DNA of 64,000 bases from Oceanobacillus sojae. GTDB taxonomy: Bacteria > Bacillota > Bacilli > Bacillales > Amphibacillaceae. This document shows, piece by piece, positions 54,000-62,252 of the stretch; the stretch's first letter is position 1, and every line of letters begins with the position of its first letter. Both the position numbers and the translations under genes were made by a program. The stretch is from assembly GCF_900162665.1 (NCBI RefSeq), contig NZ_LT727809.1:579229-643228 (forward strand), read 5' to 3'. Below the pieces are notes generated by a model. The model saw only the letters and a list, made by a program, of their open reading frames with translations. It was not told the origin of the DNA and did not search any database.

Positions 54000-54032
54000 C
54001 AAAAAGGGTTCCCTTGGCCGAGGGAACCCTAT
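54000..54032 (-). terminator. Leader terminator (attenuator) of the DUF6323-DUF6179 operon
   Basis: Read leftward: AGGGTTCCCT (54030-54021), 6-base loop, AGGGAACCCT (54014-54005), then TTTTTG. It lies between the promoter at 54059-54087 and the DUF6323 start at 53964, so most transcripts should end after roughly 50 bases unless readthrough is allowed. It has no T run on the plus strand. Confidence 0.8.
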
Positions 54033-54058
54033 TATATAATTAAAAATAATAAAAGTAA

Positions 54059-54087
54059 ATTATAGCATAAATAATATTTTTTGTCAA
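54059..54087 (-). promoter_or_regulatory. Fully consensus sigma-A promoter
   Basis: On the minus strand TTGACA (54087-54082), exactly 17-base spacer, TATAAT (54064-54059). Both hexamers are perfect, which is rare and implies very strong initiation held in check by the downstream terminator. Confidence 0.93.
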
Positions 54088-54135
54088 ATATTTAGATTGG
54101 TAAAAGCGTGAGTTAAATTATCCGGTATTTACAAC

Positions 54136-54188
54136 TATTAACCCATCGTATACACTTATTAAAGGTGGTTAATAAAGTAGGTTAATTA
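54136..54188. promoter_or_regulatory. Candidate ROK operators
   Basis: TATTAACCC (54136-54144) and two copies of GGTTAAT (54167-54173 and 54180-54186) form inverted and direct arrangements just before the ROK gene. The motif pair TTAACC/GGTTAA suits a dimeric repressor. Binding is inferred. Confidence 0.4.
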
Positions 54189-54207
54189 ATGTGAGGGGGT
54201 TGTTCAG

Positions 54208-55206
54208 TTGAGTGAAGAAAGCAATCTTATCAGACGTGAAAATTCTAAATTATTGAGAGCACTGCTGTTTAGAGAAAGAAAAGCTATTAAAGCAGAGATG
54301 GTTAAAGAAACTGGTCTTAGCGTGGTCACTATTAACTCACTGGTGAAAGAATTAGTACAGGAAAACATTTTATTAGAGAACGCTTCTGTACAACAAAAGA
54401 CAGGAAGACCAGCAGCTGAGTACATTTTTAATTATGACAAATCATATTACCTTCTCATTTCAATCCAAGAAAAAAAGAGTCATGAAAGGAAAAGAAGATT
54501 AGAAATAATAGTTAAAATAGTAAATTTGGGCGGCGTTGAAATAGTTTCTGAAGTTCTTGAATTCTCGAATAACATGGAAGATCTCTTGGGAGTTATTGAA
54601 AAATATATTCATAGAGAATACGAAATCGAGCGCATAGGACTGGCGCTGCCCGGGAAAATATTTGAAGGTGTTATTACCTCAAGCTGGGGAAGTGTGTTTG
54701 ATTGCTGGAATATTGAAGAAGAGCTAAAAAAAATTACCGACATTCCCATAAAAATTCAAAATGATGCCCATATTATGACGATGGGGTTTTGTGCGGAACA
54801 TAATCTTACAGATGGAAGTGTTGTAGGAATATTTTATCCGGAAAAAAGCATGCCGGGTGTAACGATACTTTCGAATGGTGTACTTATAGAGGGACAAAAA
54901 GGGCTGGCAGGTGAAACAAAGTATCTTCCGATGCTGATGGATAAGGCTGCTCCGGATACCGATATAGAATTGGCGAGCAATCTTTCAGAAATAGTTGCTA
55001 TCTATAATGCTGTTATAGCGCCTGATATTTTTGTGATTTCCTCTGAAAATATCGATGAAAAAATCATAAGGAAGCAAATTGAAACGAATACTTATCTATC
55101 CAGGCAACCGAACAATCCTGTTATATATTTTGACCGGAATTTCCAACAAAGCATGACGGCAGGCTTAAGGTGGCTGGTTACAAAAGATTCAATTTATAAC
55201 ATTTGA
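54208..55206 (+). CDS. ROK family transcriptional regulator
   Basis: A 332-residue repressor: N-terminal winged helix (IRRENSKLLRALLFRERKAIKAEMVKETGLSVVTINSLVKEL, residues about 8-50) and a ROK sugar-kinase-like domain with IGLALPGKIFEGVITSS. The kinase ATP motif and zinc cluster are degenerate, as expected for a regulator. TTG start preceded by GAGGGGG. It precedes an MFS permease and a HAD phosphatase gene and presumably controls them in response to a sugar or sugar phosphate. Confidence 0.87.
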   Translation: MSEESNLIRRENSKLLRALLFRERKAIKAEMVKETGLSVVTINSLVKELVQENILLENASVQQKTGRPAAEYIFNYDKSYYLLISIQEKKSHERKRRLEIIVKIVNLGGVEIVSEVLEFSNNMEDLLGVIEKYIHREYEIERIGLALPGKIFEGVITSSWGSVFDCWNIEEELKKITDIPIKIQNDAHIMTMGFCAEHNLTDGSVVGIFYPEKSMPGVTILSNGVLIEGQKGLAGETKYLPMLMDKAAPDTDIELASNLSEIVAIYNAVIAPDIFVISSENIDEKIIRKQIETNTYLSRQPNNPVIYFDRNFQQSMTAGLRWLVTKDSIYNI

Positions 55207-55300
55207 TAGACTGTGATGCATTTCAAATGCTTGCAAGAGATGACGATTAACTGATCGTTTCTAATCTTTATCAAACAATAAAAATAATGGGAGAAGGAAT

Positions 55301-56515
55301 ATGGCAATATATCTTTTACTAATCATCTATTTAGCTTTTATCAGTTTAGGTTTACCCGATTCATTATTGGGCGCGGGATGGCCAGTGATGCAATCAGATC
55401 TTAACGCACCGATTGAAGCAGGTGGAATTCTTTTTATGCTGATTGCATCTGGCACGATTATCTCCAGTTTAGTCAGTGGTAAGCTTCTTAAATTATTCGG
55501 TACCGGTAAAGTAACTTTTGTTAGTGTTCTCATGACTGCCGTTGCTTTATTAGGGTTTTATTTTGCCCCTTCAGTTATTTGGTTAATTATCTGCACCATT
55601 CCTCTCGGGTTGGGAGCTGGAGCTGTTGATGCGGGATTAAATGACTATGTAGCAACTCATTATAAGGCACATCATATGAGCTGGCTGCATTGCTTCTGGG
55701 GAGTAGGGGCATCGCTCGGCCCCATGATAATGGCTCTATTTATTTCGGCGGATAATTCCTGGAGAAATGGGTATCTCGTCATTGCCGGCATTCAGTTTGT
55801 GTTGGTTCTGATTTTATTTTTTTCCTTACCTTTATGGAACAAAGTAAACCTAAACAGTAATAACGGTGTACAAGAGCAGAAAGAAGATGAAATTCATCAG
55901 CCGGAAGATGACACTGTTAAAAAGTTAAAACCAACCCAAATGAAAGGGGTCAAACTGGCACTTGTCTCCTTCTTATTGTATTGTGGTGTTGAAGCGACGG
56001 TGAACCTTTGGGGGAGCAGCTTCCTGGTAGGCGTTAAAGGATTAGATGCGGCAACTGCAGCCGGCTGGGTTTCCTTGTATTTCGCGGGAATAACAATTGG
56101 CAGGTTGATAACGGGTTTTATTACCTTTAGAATAACTAATCGGATCTTGATTAGAGCGGGTCAGATGACAGCATTAATAGGAGCTGTTATCCTGATGCTG
56201 CCATTGCCGGATCTTTTCTCATTGGCTGGGTTTATTATTATTGGACTTGGCTTAGCTCCGATATTTCCGTGTATGCTGCATGAAACGCCATCACGTTTTG
56301 GGAAAAAACACTCTCAGACAATAATGGGTTATCAGATGGCTGTTGCTTATACAGGCACTACATTTGTACCGCCTGTTATTGGTTTTGTTGCGTCACATAC
56401 GACACTCGGAGTCTTCTCAATTTGTATTCTTATTTTTATTGCAGCAATGTTTCTGAGTTCGGAGAAATTGAACAGCTTGTTGAAAAAGAAACCATTATTG
56501 GAAACACAGAAATAA
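55301..56515 (+). CDS. MFS permease (FucP-like sugar type)
   Basis: A 12-helix transporter of 404 residues with a hydrophilic central loop (about residues 185-215). The LHCFWGVGASLGP stretch and GLGAGAVDAGLNDY resemble fucose/sugar permease relatives. SD GAGAAGGA before the ATG. It lies between the ROK regulator and the HAD hydrolase gene, suggesting import of a sugar whose phosphate is later removed. Substrate unknown. Confidence 0.85.
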   Translation: MAIYLLLIIYLAFISLGLPDSLLGAGWPVMQSDLNAPIEAGGILFMLIASGTIISSLVSGKLLKLFGTGKVTFVSVLMTAVALLGFYFAPSVIWLIICTIPLGLGAGAVDAGLNDYVATHYKAHHMSWLHCFWGVGASLGPMIMALFISADNSWRNGYLVIAGIQFVLVLILFFSLPLWNKVNLNSNNGVQEQKEDEIHQPEDDTVKKLKPTQMKGVKLALVSFLLYCGVEATVNLWGSSFLVGVKGLDAATAAGWVSLYFAGITIGRLITGFITFRITNRILIRAGQMTALIGAVILMLPLPDLFSLAGFIIIGLGLAPIFPCMLHETPSRFGKKHSQTIMGYQMAVAYTGTTFVPPVIGFVASHTTLGVFSICILIFIAAMFLSSEKLNSLLKKKPLLETQK

Positions 56516-56576
56516 AAAATGATTAATCAAATTCTGGATAGGAATATATTTATTTAAAGCGGCAGGAGGAAATCAT

Positions 56577-57383
56577 ATGATTAAATTAATATTAACGGAT
56601 ATGGATGGTACATTTTTGAATAATAGTGGTGATTTTAATCGGGAATTGTACATAGAGGTTAAAAAGATAATGAAGGAAAAAGGCGTGATATTTGCACCTG
56701 TTACCGGAAAGCAGTGCGAACGTGTGGAGGCATTATTTGGAGACGATTCAAAGGATTTATGGATTCTGGGGGACAGCGCAACGAGAATCAAGCATCAAGG
56801 TAAATTTGTTTATGAATCATTGCTAAGCAATAAATTAGGACTGGAAATTATTCACTTACTTGAGGAAATTAGCTCAGAGCATACGATTATCGCATGCACA
56901 AAAGAGGCGGCGATTGTTAAACAAAACCTTTCACCGGATGAAATGAATATTGTCAAAGGGTCATATACGCAGATTAAGCAAGTTGCCGATTTTAATGAAA
57001 TAAAGGATGTTTTTATTAAGGTAACCGTTCATGATCCGCTTTTAAATTGTTTTGAGACGAAAGAAAAACTATCTCCGTATTTTGAGTCGGCTTATATTGT
57101 TGCTTCTGAAGCAGCCTGGATTGATATTGCAAATGCTAATGTTCATAAGGGGACTACCGTTGAACATTTACAGCATTTATTAAATACAGCCCCTGAAGAA
57201 ACGATGGCGTTTGGTGATGGTTACAATGATTTGGAGCTTATGGCACGTGCGAAATATAGCTTTGCAGTCCGGAATGCAGTGCAGGAATTAAAAGACGCTG
57301 CAAATTATATCACTCGTTCCAATGAAGAAGATGCTGTAATGAAGACCATTATTCAAATGTTATCTTTGCAGAGGAATCAATGA
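56577..57383 (+). CDS. Cof-type HAD phosphatase
   Basis: A 268-residue HAD-superfamily IIB hydrolase. Motif I LTDMDGTFL holds the nucleophile Asp8 and Asp10; motif IV FGDGYNDLELMARA is near residue 217. The intervening alpha-beta cap is of the Cof (C2) type, which dephosphorylates sugar phosphates or nucleotides. SD GCAGGAGG, ATG start. Third gene of the ROK-MFS-HAD group, 61 bases after the MFS stop. Confidence 0.9.
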   Translation: MIKLILTDMDGTFLNNSGDFNRELYIEVKKIMKEKGVIFAPVTGKQCERVEALFGDDSKDLWILGDSATRIKHQGKFVYESLLSNKLGLEIIHLLEEISSEHTIIACTKEAAIVKQNLSPDEMNIVKGSYTQIKQVADFNEIKDVFIKVTVHDPLLNCFETKEKLSPYFESAYIVASEAAWIDIANANVHKGTTVEHLQHLLNTAPEETMAFGDGYNDLELMARAKYSFAVRNAVQELKDAANYITRSNEEDAVMKTIIQMLSLQRNQ

Positions 57384-57401
57384 TAATTGAAGTATCCCGC
57401 G

Positions 57402-57441
57402 TTCGCATCTTGTTATTCTGATAGCAGGATGCGAATTGTTT
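57402..57441 (+). terminator. Terminator of the ROK-MFS-HAD group
   Basis: TTCGCATC (57402-57409) pairs with GATGCGAA (57428-57435), then TTGTTTT. Confidence 0.75.
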
Positions 57442-57544
57442 TGCAGGAAAATCTTCGTAACGTAAGACTTATCTCCGCAAATTAATAAAATCTCACCAAA
57501 TACTTAAAATTCAATATCGGTTTTTGGATTTTACTATAACAGAA

Positions 57545-57570
57545 AGAGTAATAAATCGAAAAATTACTCT
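57545..57570. promoter_or_regulatory. PadR-type operator, copy 1
   Basis: AGAGTAAT-N10-ATTACTCT, identical in arms and spacing to the copy at 57700-57725. A TATAAC-like -10 lies about 10 bases upstream. Confidence 0.65.
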
Positions 57571-57690
57571 TATACCATAATAATAAATAAATAGTGACAA
57601 ATCATTTAAATTATTATTAATTAATAAATGGTTGATCTTTTAGTGTTTTTTAATATCTGATATTATTAATTCATTTTATTTATAATTACT

Positions 57691-57727
57691 TTGACACATA
57701 GAGTAATAAATGATAATATTACTCTAT
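57691..57727. promoter_or_regulatory. padR promoter overlapped by operator copy 2
   Basis: TTGACA (57691-57696), 17-base spacer, TAATAT (57714-57719). The operator AGAGTAAT-N10-ATTACTCT (57700-57725, arms extend to 11 bases at 57698-57727) covers the spacer and -10, so bound repressor would block RNA polymerase. Autoregulation by the PadR protein is the simplest reading. Confidence 0.75.
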
Positions 57728-57759
57728 CAGATAGAATTATATGACGAGGAAGGATTATT

Positions 57760-58089
57760 ATGATTAGAAGTGATATTATCCGGGGGCATCTGGAATCGAT
57801 TATACTGCGGCTGATTTATGAAAATGATCAGTATGGTTATGAAATATCAAAACAAATCAGCTTACGGACAGAAAATCGTTTTCAGATTAAAGAAGCAACA
57901 TTATATGCCGTTTTCCAACGCCTTGAAAAGAAAGAATTAATTGAGTCATATTATGGTAAAGTGTCTCATGGCAGAAAGCGGAAATATTACAGAATTACGA
58001 TGTTAGGTAAAGCATATTTAAAAGAGACAGCCAGGGAATGGAAGGAAACAAAAGAAATTATTGATTTGTTTATGGAGGGATTAGATTGA
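57760..58089 (+). CDS. PadR family transcriptional regulator (short type)
   Basis: A 109-residue winged-helix repressor: LRLIYENDQYGYEISKQIS, then the recognition-helix region KEATLYAVFQRLEKKELIESYYG and the wing GRKRKYYRITMLGK. SD GAGGAAGGA before the ATG. Its stop overlaps the start of the next gene by four bases. The short PadR plus membrane HAAS-domain gene is a recurring pairing in Firmicutes. Confidence 0.92.
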   Translation: MIRSDIIRGHLESIILRLIYENDQYGYEISKQISLRTENRFQIKEATLYAVFQRLEKKELIESYYGKVSHGRKRKYYRITMLGKAYLKETAREWKETKEIIDLFMEGLD

Positions 58090-58502
58090 ATAAGATAAAA
58101 AACCATGTAGATGATTTATTTAAAGATATACCAAAGAGTGAGGAAAAAGAAATCATCAAGCAAGAGATTTTTCAAAATCTGGAAGAAAAAGTATATGATT
58201 TAATGGCTCACGGGAAAGAAGAAGAGGATGCTGTCAATAAAGCTATCGTGGAATTTGGCAACATTGACGAAATAAAAAACGAGTTAGGTGTTTATAACGT
58301 AAGCAGTGATGGAGATGAAAAAAGAATTGAAAGAGCAAAAATCGATTTGAATTTCTCTATCTGGGGGAGTATTTTATTTATTGCCTTGATGGTTTTTATT
58401 AATTTGTACTACTCCCCATCAACAATTTGGTTTGTTTATCCGACCTTTGCTATTTTATGGTGGCCGCTCAGTATGTTTTACCGCTGGAGAAAATTAAAAT
58501 AA
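58086..58502 (+). CDS. HAAS/permease-prefix-like membrane protein
   Basis: A 138-residue protein: a cytoplasmic helical N-half (EEKEIIKQEIFQNLEEKVYDLMAHGKEEEDAVNKAI) of the HAAS/permease-prefix kind, then two membrane helices ending YPTFAILWWPLSMFYRW. The SP-x-x-x-W-x-x-YP-x-x-x-ILWWPLS unit also occurs, in several copies, in the next gene. Start overlaps padR. Role unknown; likely senses or acts on the membrane. Confidence 0.8.
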   Translation: MNKIKNHVDDLFKDIPKSEEKEIIKQEIFQNLEEKVYDLMAHGKEEEDAVNKAIVEFGNIDEIKNELGVYNVSSDGDEKRIERAKIDLNFSIWGSILFIALMVFINLYYSPSTIWFVYPTFAILWWPLSMFYRWRKLK

Positions 58503-58515
58503 TAGAGGTGCCGAT

Positions 58516-59154
58516 ATGAAGCAGGAAATTGTTTTTGCAACACTTGGCAGTATGATGACGATTGTATTTTTGATGATAGTTAATCTTCTCACCAGTCCTG
58601 AGCATTTTTGGTTTTTATATCCTTCTCATATACTTATTTTGTGGCCTGTCAGCCTTTATTTTTTAAATGAAAAGCAGTATAAATTTGGTGTTCTTTTTGC
58701 AGGACTAGTAATCATCTTTTTCTTATCAATAAATAATTATTTCAATTCACCGGGGCACCCATGGGTTTTATACGCTGCTTATCCAATTGTTTTAATAGTA
58801 GTCTTAACTTTCTTAGGTAAAGCAAGTATCAAGCTATCTGTTGCAATAATCGGAAGTTTGGCTGCTATTCTGTATTATTCAATCTTGAATTATTATTTTT
58901 CCCCAGGATATCCATGGGCGGTTTATCCTGCATATGCGGTGTTATGGTGGCCAGCTCTTTTATATTTTATCAAATCTAAAAGATATTTTGGACTGTCTGT
59001 TTTCGGAACTTTCTTAACTGTTGTATTTTTCATTGTGATCCGTGCAATTTCCACCCCAAATGTTATTTGGGAAGTATTTCCCATTTTTCTGATTCTGTGG
59101 TGGCCTTTGAGTATGTATTTTTATGGTTCTAATAAAAGAACCCGGGAAGTATAG
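58516..59154 (+). CDS. Repeat-built integral membrane protein, unknown
   Basis: A 212-residue membrane protein made of four diverged units of about 50 residues. Each unit has a helix, an N-x-x-(S/T)P or SPG turn, then W-x-x-YP, a second helix with ILWWP or its relic, and a short basic loop. The units start near residues 14, 66, 112 and 165. The WWP units match the membrane tail of the preceding HAAS-like protein. It has a weak SD and ends the operon. No family recognised. Confidence 0.75.
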   Translation: MKQEIVFATLGSMMTIVFLMIVNLLTSPEHFWFLYPSHILILWPVSLYFLNEKQYKFGVLFAGLVIIFFLSINNYFNSPGHPWVLYAAYPIVLIVVLTFLGKASIKLSVAIIGSLAAILYYSILNYYFSPGYPWAVYPAYAVLWWPALLYFIKSKRYFGLSVFGTFLTVVFFIVIRAISTPNVIWEVFPIFLILWWPLSMYFYGSNKRTREV

Positions 59155-59337
59155 AATGAAGTTGATTTAGAAAAACATAACGATTTGTTATCGATCTGAG
59201 TGAATAGACGACAGTCAATGGAGCAATGAGACATATTGAAAGATAAGAAAAATCTTTTCCGGGAAACCGGATTAATATCTGGAATTAAAAGTCTGCTAAG
59301 TTAATGCAAATGGGTGTACAGCACAGGAAGGAATTAA

Positions 59338-59690
59338 ATGTATAAGATGAAAAGTATAAAGAAAATAATAATATATATAGCAATCATTATTGTAACTGTA
59401 TTCGTTATAACATTGGTATGGGATGTTCTCAGGAAAAATTGTTACCTCAAATGTTAGAAAATCCATTACCTCAAGTTGTAACAGAGCTGGATATCCCTTT
59501 ATACTTTGTCATGGGTAAATACGATTACATGACTTCCTATCAAGCAGCGAAGCAATATTTTGATAGCATTGAAGCCGAACATAAGGAATTTATTCCTTTT
59601 GAGAAATCGGCGCATTATCCTCAATTTGAGGAGAAGGAGAAATTTTACCGATGGATGTCTGATACATTTTGTATATATTGTAATGATTAA
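59338..59690 (+). pseudogene. Collapsed alpha/beta hydrolase gene (internal deletion and frameshift)
   Basis: The 5' piece (59338-59457, SD AGGAAGG) encodes a start and membrane anchor (KSIKKIIIYIAIIIVTVFVI) and stops early. The 3' piece (59418-59690) lies in another frame and encodes a hydrolase C-terminus: IPLYFVMGKYDYMTSYQ with the acid residue and EKSAHYPQFEEKEKF with the catalytic His. The nucleophile region and some 200 residues between them are missing. The layout fits a proline-iminopeptidase-like lipid-anchored hydrolase that has lost its core. Its end overlaps the end of the next gene by 4 bases. Confidence 0.65.
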
Positions 59691-60616
59691 CTATGGATGA
59701 TATCCACTATTTCTCTGGTCGCTTTTTTTGCTTCTGGAATAGGGTAAAGTACAAAGATATGATTCATTTTTGGATATTCAAAATAATTTATATCCACTTT
59801 TTTCGCTCTCAGTCTGTTTCTGAACTTTCTGGCATCAGGTAAAAAAACTTCATGTGTCCCGACAAATAAAGTGATTTCTCCCAACCCATGTATCTCTCCG
59901 TTTATTGGGCTGAGTAAATAATGATTCGGATCTGTGTCTCCTGCATACGCTTTTCCCATTTCAATTAATCCAAAAATACCCAGCATTGGATCTTTGCGTT
60001 CCAACGCAGCAGCATCTGGATTTTTCATTGTAATATCCAGCCAAGGTGAAATTAAGATGATATGCCGTGGCTGTGATAACCCTTTTTCCAAGAGCAATTG
60101 TGCTAATGCTAACGCAAACCCTCCCCCGGCTGAATCGCCCATCAAGGTAGTGTTAGCTTTACCGAATCTCTTCAGAATCCATTCATATATTGGAAGAACT
60201 TTATCAAATGATTCATTATATTGATGGTTGGGGGCTTTGGGATAGATTGGAACGAAAATTTTAGCATTCGTTTCTTTTGCTATTTTTCCAAGAAAAAGCC
60301 AGTGGAAGACGGACGGCTGTTCTATATATCCGCCTCCATGCAAATAGAGTACAGCTTTTTCAGAAGTATTTTTTTCTTGATTAAAAATATAATAGTCCAT
60401 TCCATCAAACTTTTGTTTTGTTATATCAAATTTTCTTTTAATAAATTTCGGCAAGACATAAGGCTTCTCATTTTTGATTTGTTTTTCTTTTAAAAATTTA
60501 GCGTATAATTTATGATTGCTAAAATTATTTTTATTACTCAACCGTGTGAGTAAACGTTCTGCAAGCCAGCTCTGAATACTTCTCATATTCGCATCCTCCT
60601 TGTATGTCATTATCAT
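59687..60616 (-). CDS. Alpha/beta hydrolase (HSL/acetylesterase type)
   Basis: A 309-residue esterase. The oxyanion-hole motif HGGGY is at about residues 93-97, the nucleophile elbow GDSAGGGFAL at about 159-168, and the acid and His lie in the C-terminal VGTHEVFLPDARKF and KMNHIFVL segments. This is the hormone-sensitive-lipase class that hydrolyses short acyl esters. The start is uncertain, with an upstream ATG at 60616 and an internal ATG nine codons in; the SD AGGAGG (60594-60599 reversed) favours the internal ATG at 60587-60589. Confidence 0.87.
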   Translation of the reverse strand: MIMTYKEDANMRSIQSWLAERLLTRLSNKNNFSNHKLYAKFLKEKQIKNEKPYVLPKFIKRKFDITKQKFDGMDYYIFNQEKNTSEKAVLYLHGGGYIEQPSVFHWLFLGKIAKETNAKIFVPIYPKAPNHQYNESFDKVLPIYEWILKRFGKANTTLMGDSAGGGFALALAQLLLEKGLSQPRHIILISPWLDITMKNPDAAALERKDPMLGIFGLIEMGKAYAGDTDPNHYLLSPINGEIHGLGEITLFVGTHEVFLPDARKFRNRLRAKKVDINYFEYPKMNHIFVLYPIPEAKKATREIVDIIHS

Positions 60617-60886
60617 TTGCTTTTATTTACAGCGGTCAGCCTATTTTGAACAATAATTTCTACCATGCCATAGTTAAAGTGATTTTTAAGTATTTGAACG
60701 CTGTGGTATATGTATTGCTTCATCGGTAAACCAGCAGGTAAGTTTGTATGGGTATAACCGGTACAATCTCATTTAAACAAACTAAAAAACCATCCTTTCA
60801 GTATAAAACAAAAGGAGATGGCCGCATTCCCTTCTAAACACCATAACAAGTATATACTCTTCTTCAATATTTATCATCTTTAAATA
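60617..60886. other. Intergenic region, no gene found
   Basis: AT-rich sequence upstream of the esterase. Holds its promoter (minus strand) and nothing else recognised. Confidence 0.4.
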
Positions 60887-61015
60887 GGATTGCGACAGGA
60901 CGTTGCGAATTTAACCGAACTTCCTTCCGTTTTGGGACTGGGACTGGGACTGCGATTACTCGTCCCACCGAAAACCGTCGCAGTGGCGGACATCTCCTTG
61001 GCAAGAACACAGGTT
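60887..61015. repeat. GC-rich dispersed repeat related to the 5511-5670 element
   Basis: Shares a segment of about 24 bases (60890-60913) with 5571-5594, including ACAGGACGTTGCGA. Contains three tandem copies of GGGACT (60934-60951) and a CCGTTTTGGGAC / GTCCCACCGAAAAC pairing. Non-coding. Confidence 0.55.
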
Positions 61016-61362
61016 TTTTAAAGACCAAATGATTTTCTTGGTTTTTTTACAGTAAAGATTCAATTTGTTTGGAAAATATACAGTTCATTTTGCCTGACTA
61101 TTATCAGGGTGAATACTACGAATATTTATATAAATTGATGGACAGAGCCCTGTAAAAAGAGAAATGACATCTTCTTTTCTCAGCAGGGGAAGCATATTAT
61201 GTATTAATCTTACTGAAAATATTACAGAATAGAAAGGATTTAATGAGTAATTTTCAGCAGGTATTTTGAATCTGTACCTATAAGCAAATATGTAGATTTC
61301 AAAAGAAAAAAAGAGTAGTATGAAAATTGAAAATAAAATTATTTAAAAGGGGGTAACTTAAA

Positions 61363-61755
61363 ATGAAAAAGTTCTATCTCATGTTATTAGCCTTGATTTT
61401 AGTGTGCGCATTAGCAGCCTGTGGAGGAGACAGCAAGGATGAAAACGCTGATAATGCAGGGAGTGAAGGAGAGACGGAAACAGAGCCGGCAGGTGATGAA
61501 GATGATGAGGGAAATGGAGAATCTGCCAGCGTTGAAGCGGGAGAAGAAGTATTTCAAAACAACTGTACCGGCTGCCATGGTCAGGATATGGCAGGAGGAA
61601 GCGGCCCGGATTTAACAGAAATCGGCAGCAAATATTCTCAGAATGAGATTGCTGACATTGTTGAAAATGGAACAGATGGAGGAATGCCAGCTTTTAAAGA
61701 TCTTGAAGACGATGAATTGGATGAACTGACTAATTGGTTAAGTGAACATAAGTAA
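61363..61755 (+). CDS. cccB: Lipoprotein cytochrome c (CccB/c-551-like)
   Basis: Membrane-tethered electron carrier of 130 residues. Signal with lipobox LAAC (Cys20), then an acidic, Glu/Asp/Gly-rich linker (21-58), then a class I cytochrome c domain with heme motif CTGCH (Cys68, Cys71, His72) and a Met axial ligand in GGMPAFKD. In Bacillus such proteins pass electrons to cytochrome oxidase. SD AAAGGGGG, own terminator. Confidence 0.9.
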   Translation: MKKFYLMLLALILVCALAACGGDSKDENADNAGSEGETETEPAGDEDDEGNGESASVEAGEEVFQNNCTGCHGQDMAGGSGPDLTEIGSKYSQNEIADIVENGTDGGMPAFKDLEDDELDELTNWLSEHK

Positions 61756-61789
61756 TATGTACTGAAAAATTACAAGTATACATTGAAAT

Positions 61790-61842
61790 GCTCCCTTTAT
61801 AGCAGAAAGAGAGTTCTAACACGATAAAGGGAGCTTCTTTTT
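61790..61842 (+). terminator. Terminator of the cytochrome c gene
   Basis: GCTCCCTTTAT (61790-61800) and ATAAAGGGAGC (61824-61834) are exact complements, followed by TTCTTTTT. Confidence 0.9.
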
Positions 61843-61990
61843 CGGTTTTCCTGATAATTGATTACAGGGCTACAAAGAAATGCGATATGCAAATACACTG
61901 AATTAGAAAAAAAGGGGAAAGCTGTTTTTACTTAATAGGTTAGACTACAATACAGATTCGATTTGAATTGGAAAGGTTTAAAGAAGTATA

Positions 61991-62119
61991 TTATTGAAAT
62001 ACTGCTTCCTCAAACGGGTTAAATGAATTTTTTATATGTAATTCTTCTTTTAATTCTGCTTTTAGTTGTTCATATATTTCATCGGATACACCATTATCGA
62101 AAAAAGTGGGGTTTTCCAT
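61991..62119 (-). CDS. Possible 42-residue protein, unknown
   Basis: A minus-strand frame of 43 codons starting MENPTFFDNGVSDEIYEQL, with helical acidic character and normal codon use. It has a stop just upstream in frame, so it is not the end of a longer protein. The SD is poor and no family was recognised, so it may be spurious. Confidence 0.25.
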   Translation of the reverse strand: MENPTFFDNGVSDEIYEQLKAELKEELHIKNSFNPFEEAVFQ

Positions 62120-62252
62120 TCGAAAGCTCTGCTATTTTGAATAGAAAACACTTAAAATTATTAGAATTTTTTAAATAATAACTGTCAAAGTATCTCTTTA
62201 ATGATATGATAAATACAGAATTTGTATATAAAAGCAGAGGGAAGGTAACAAA

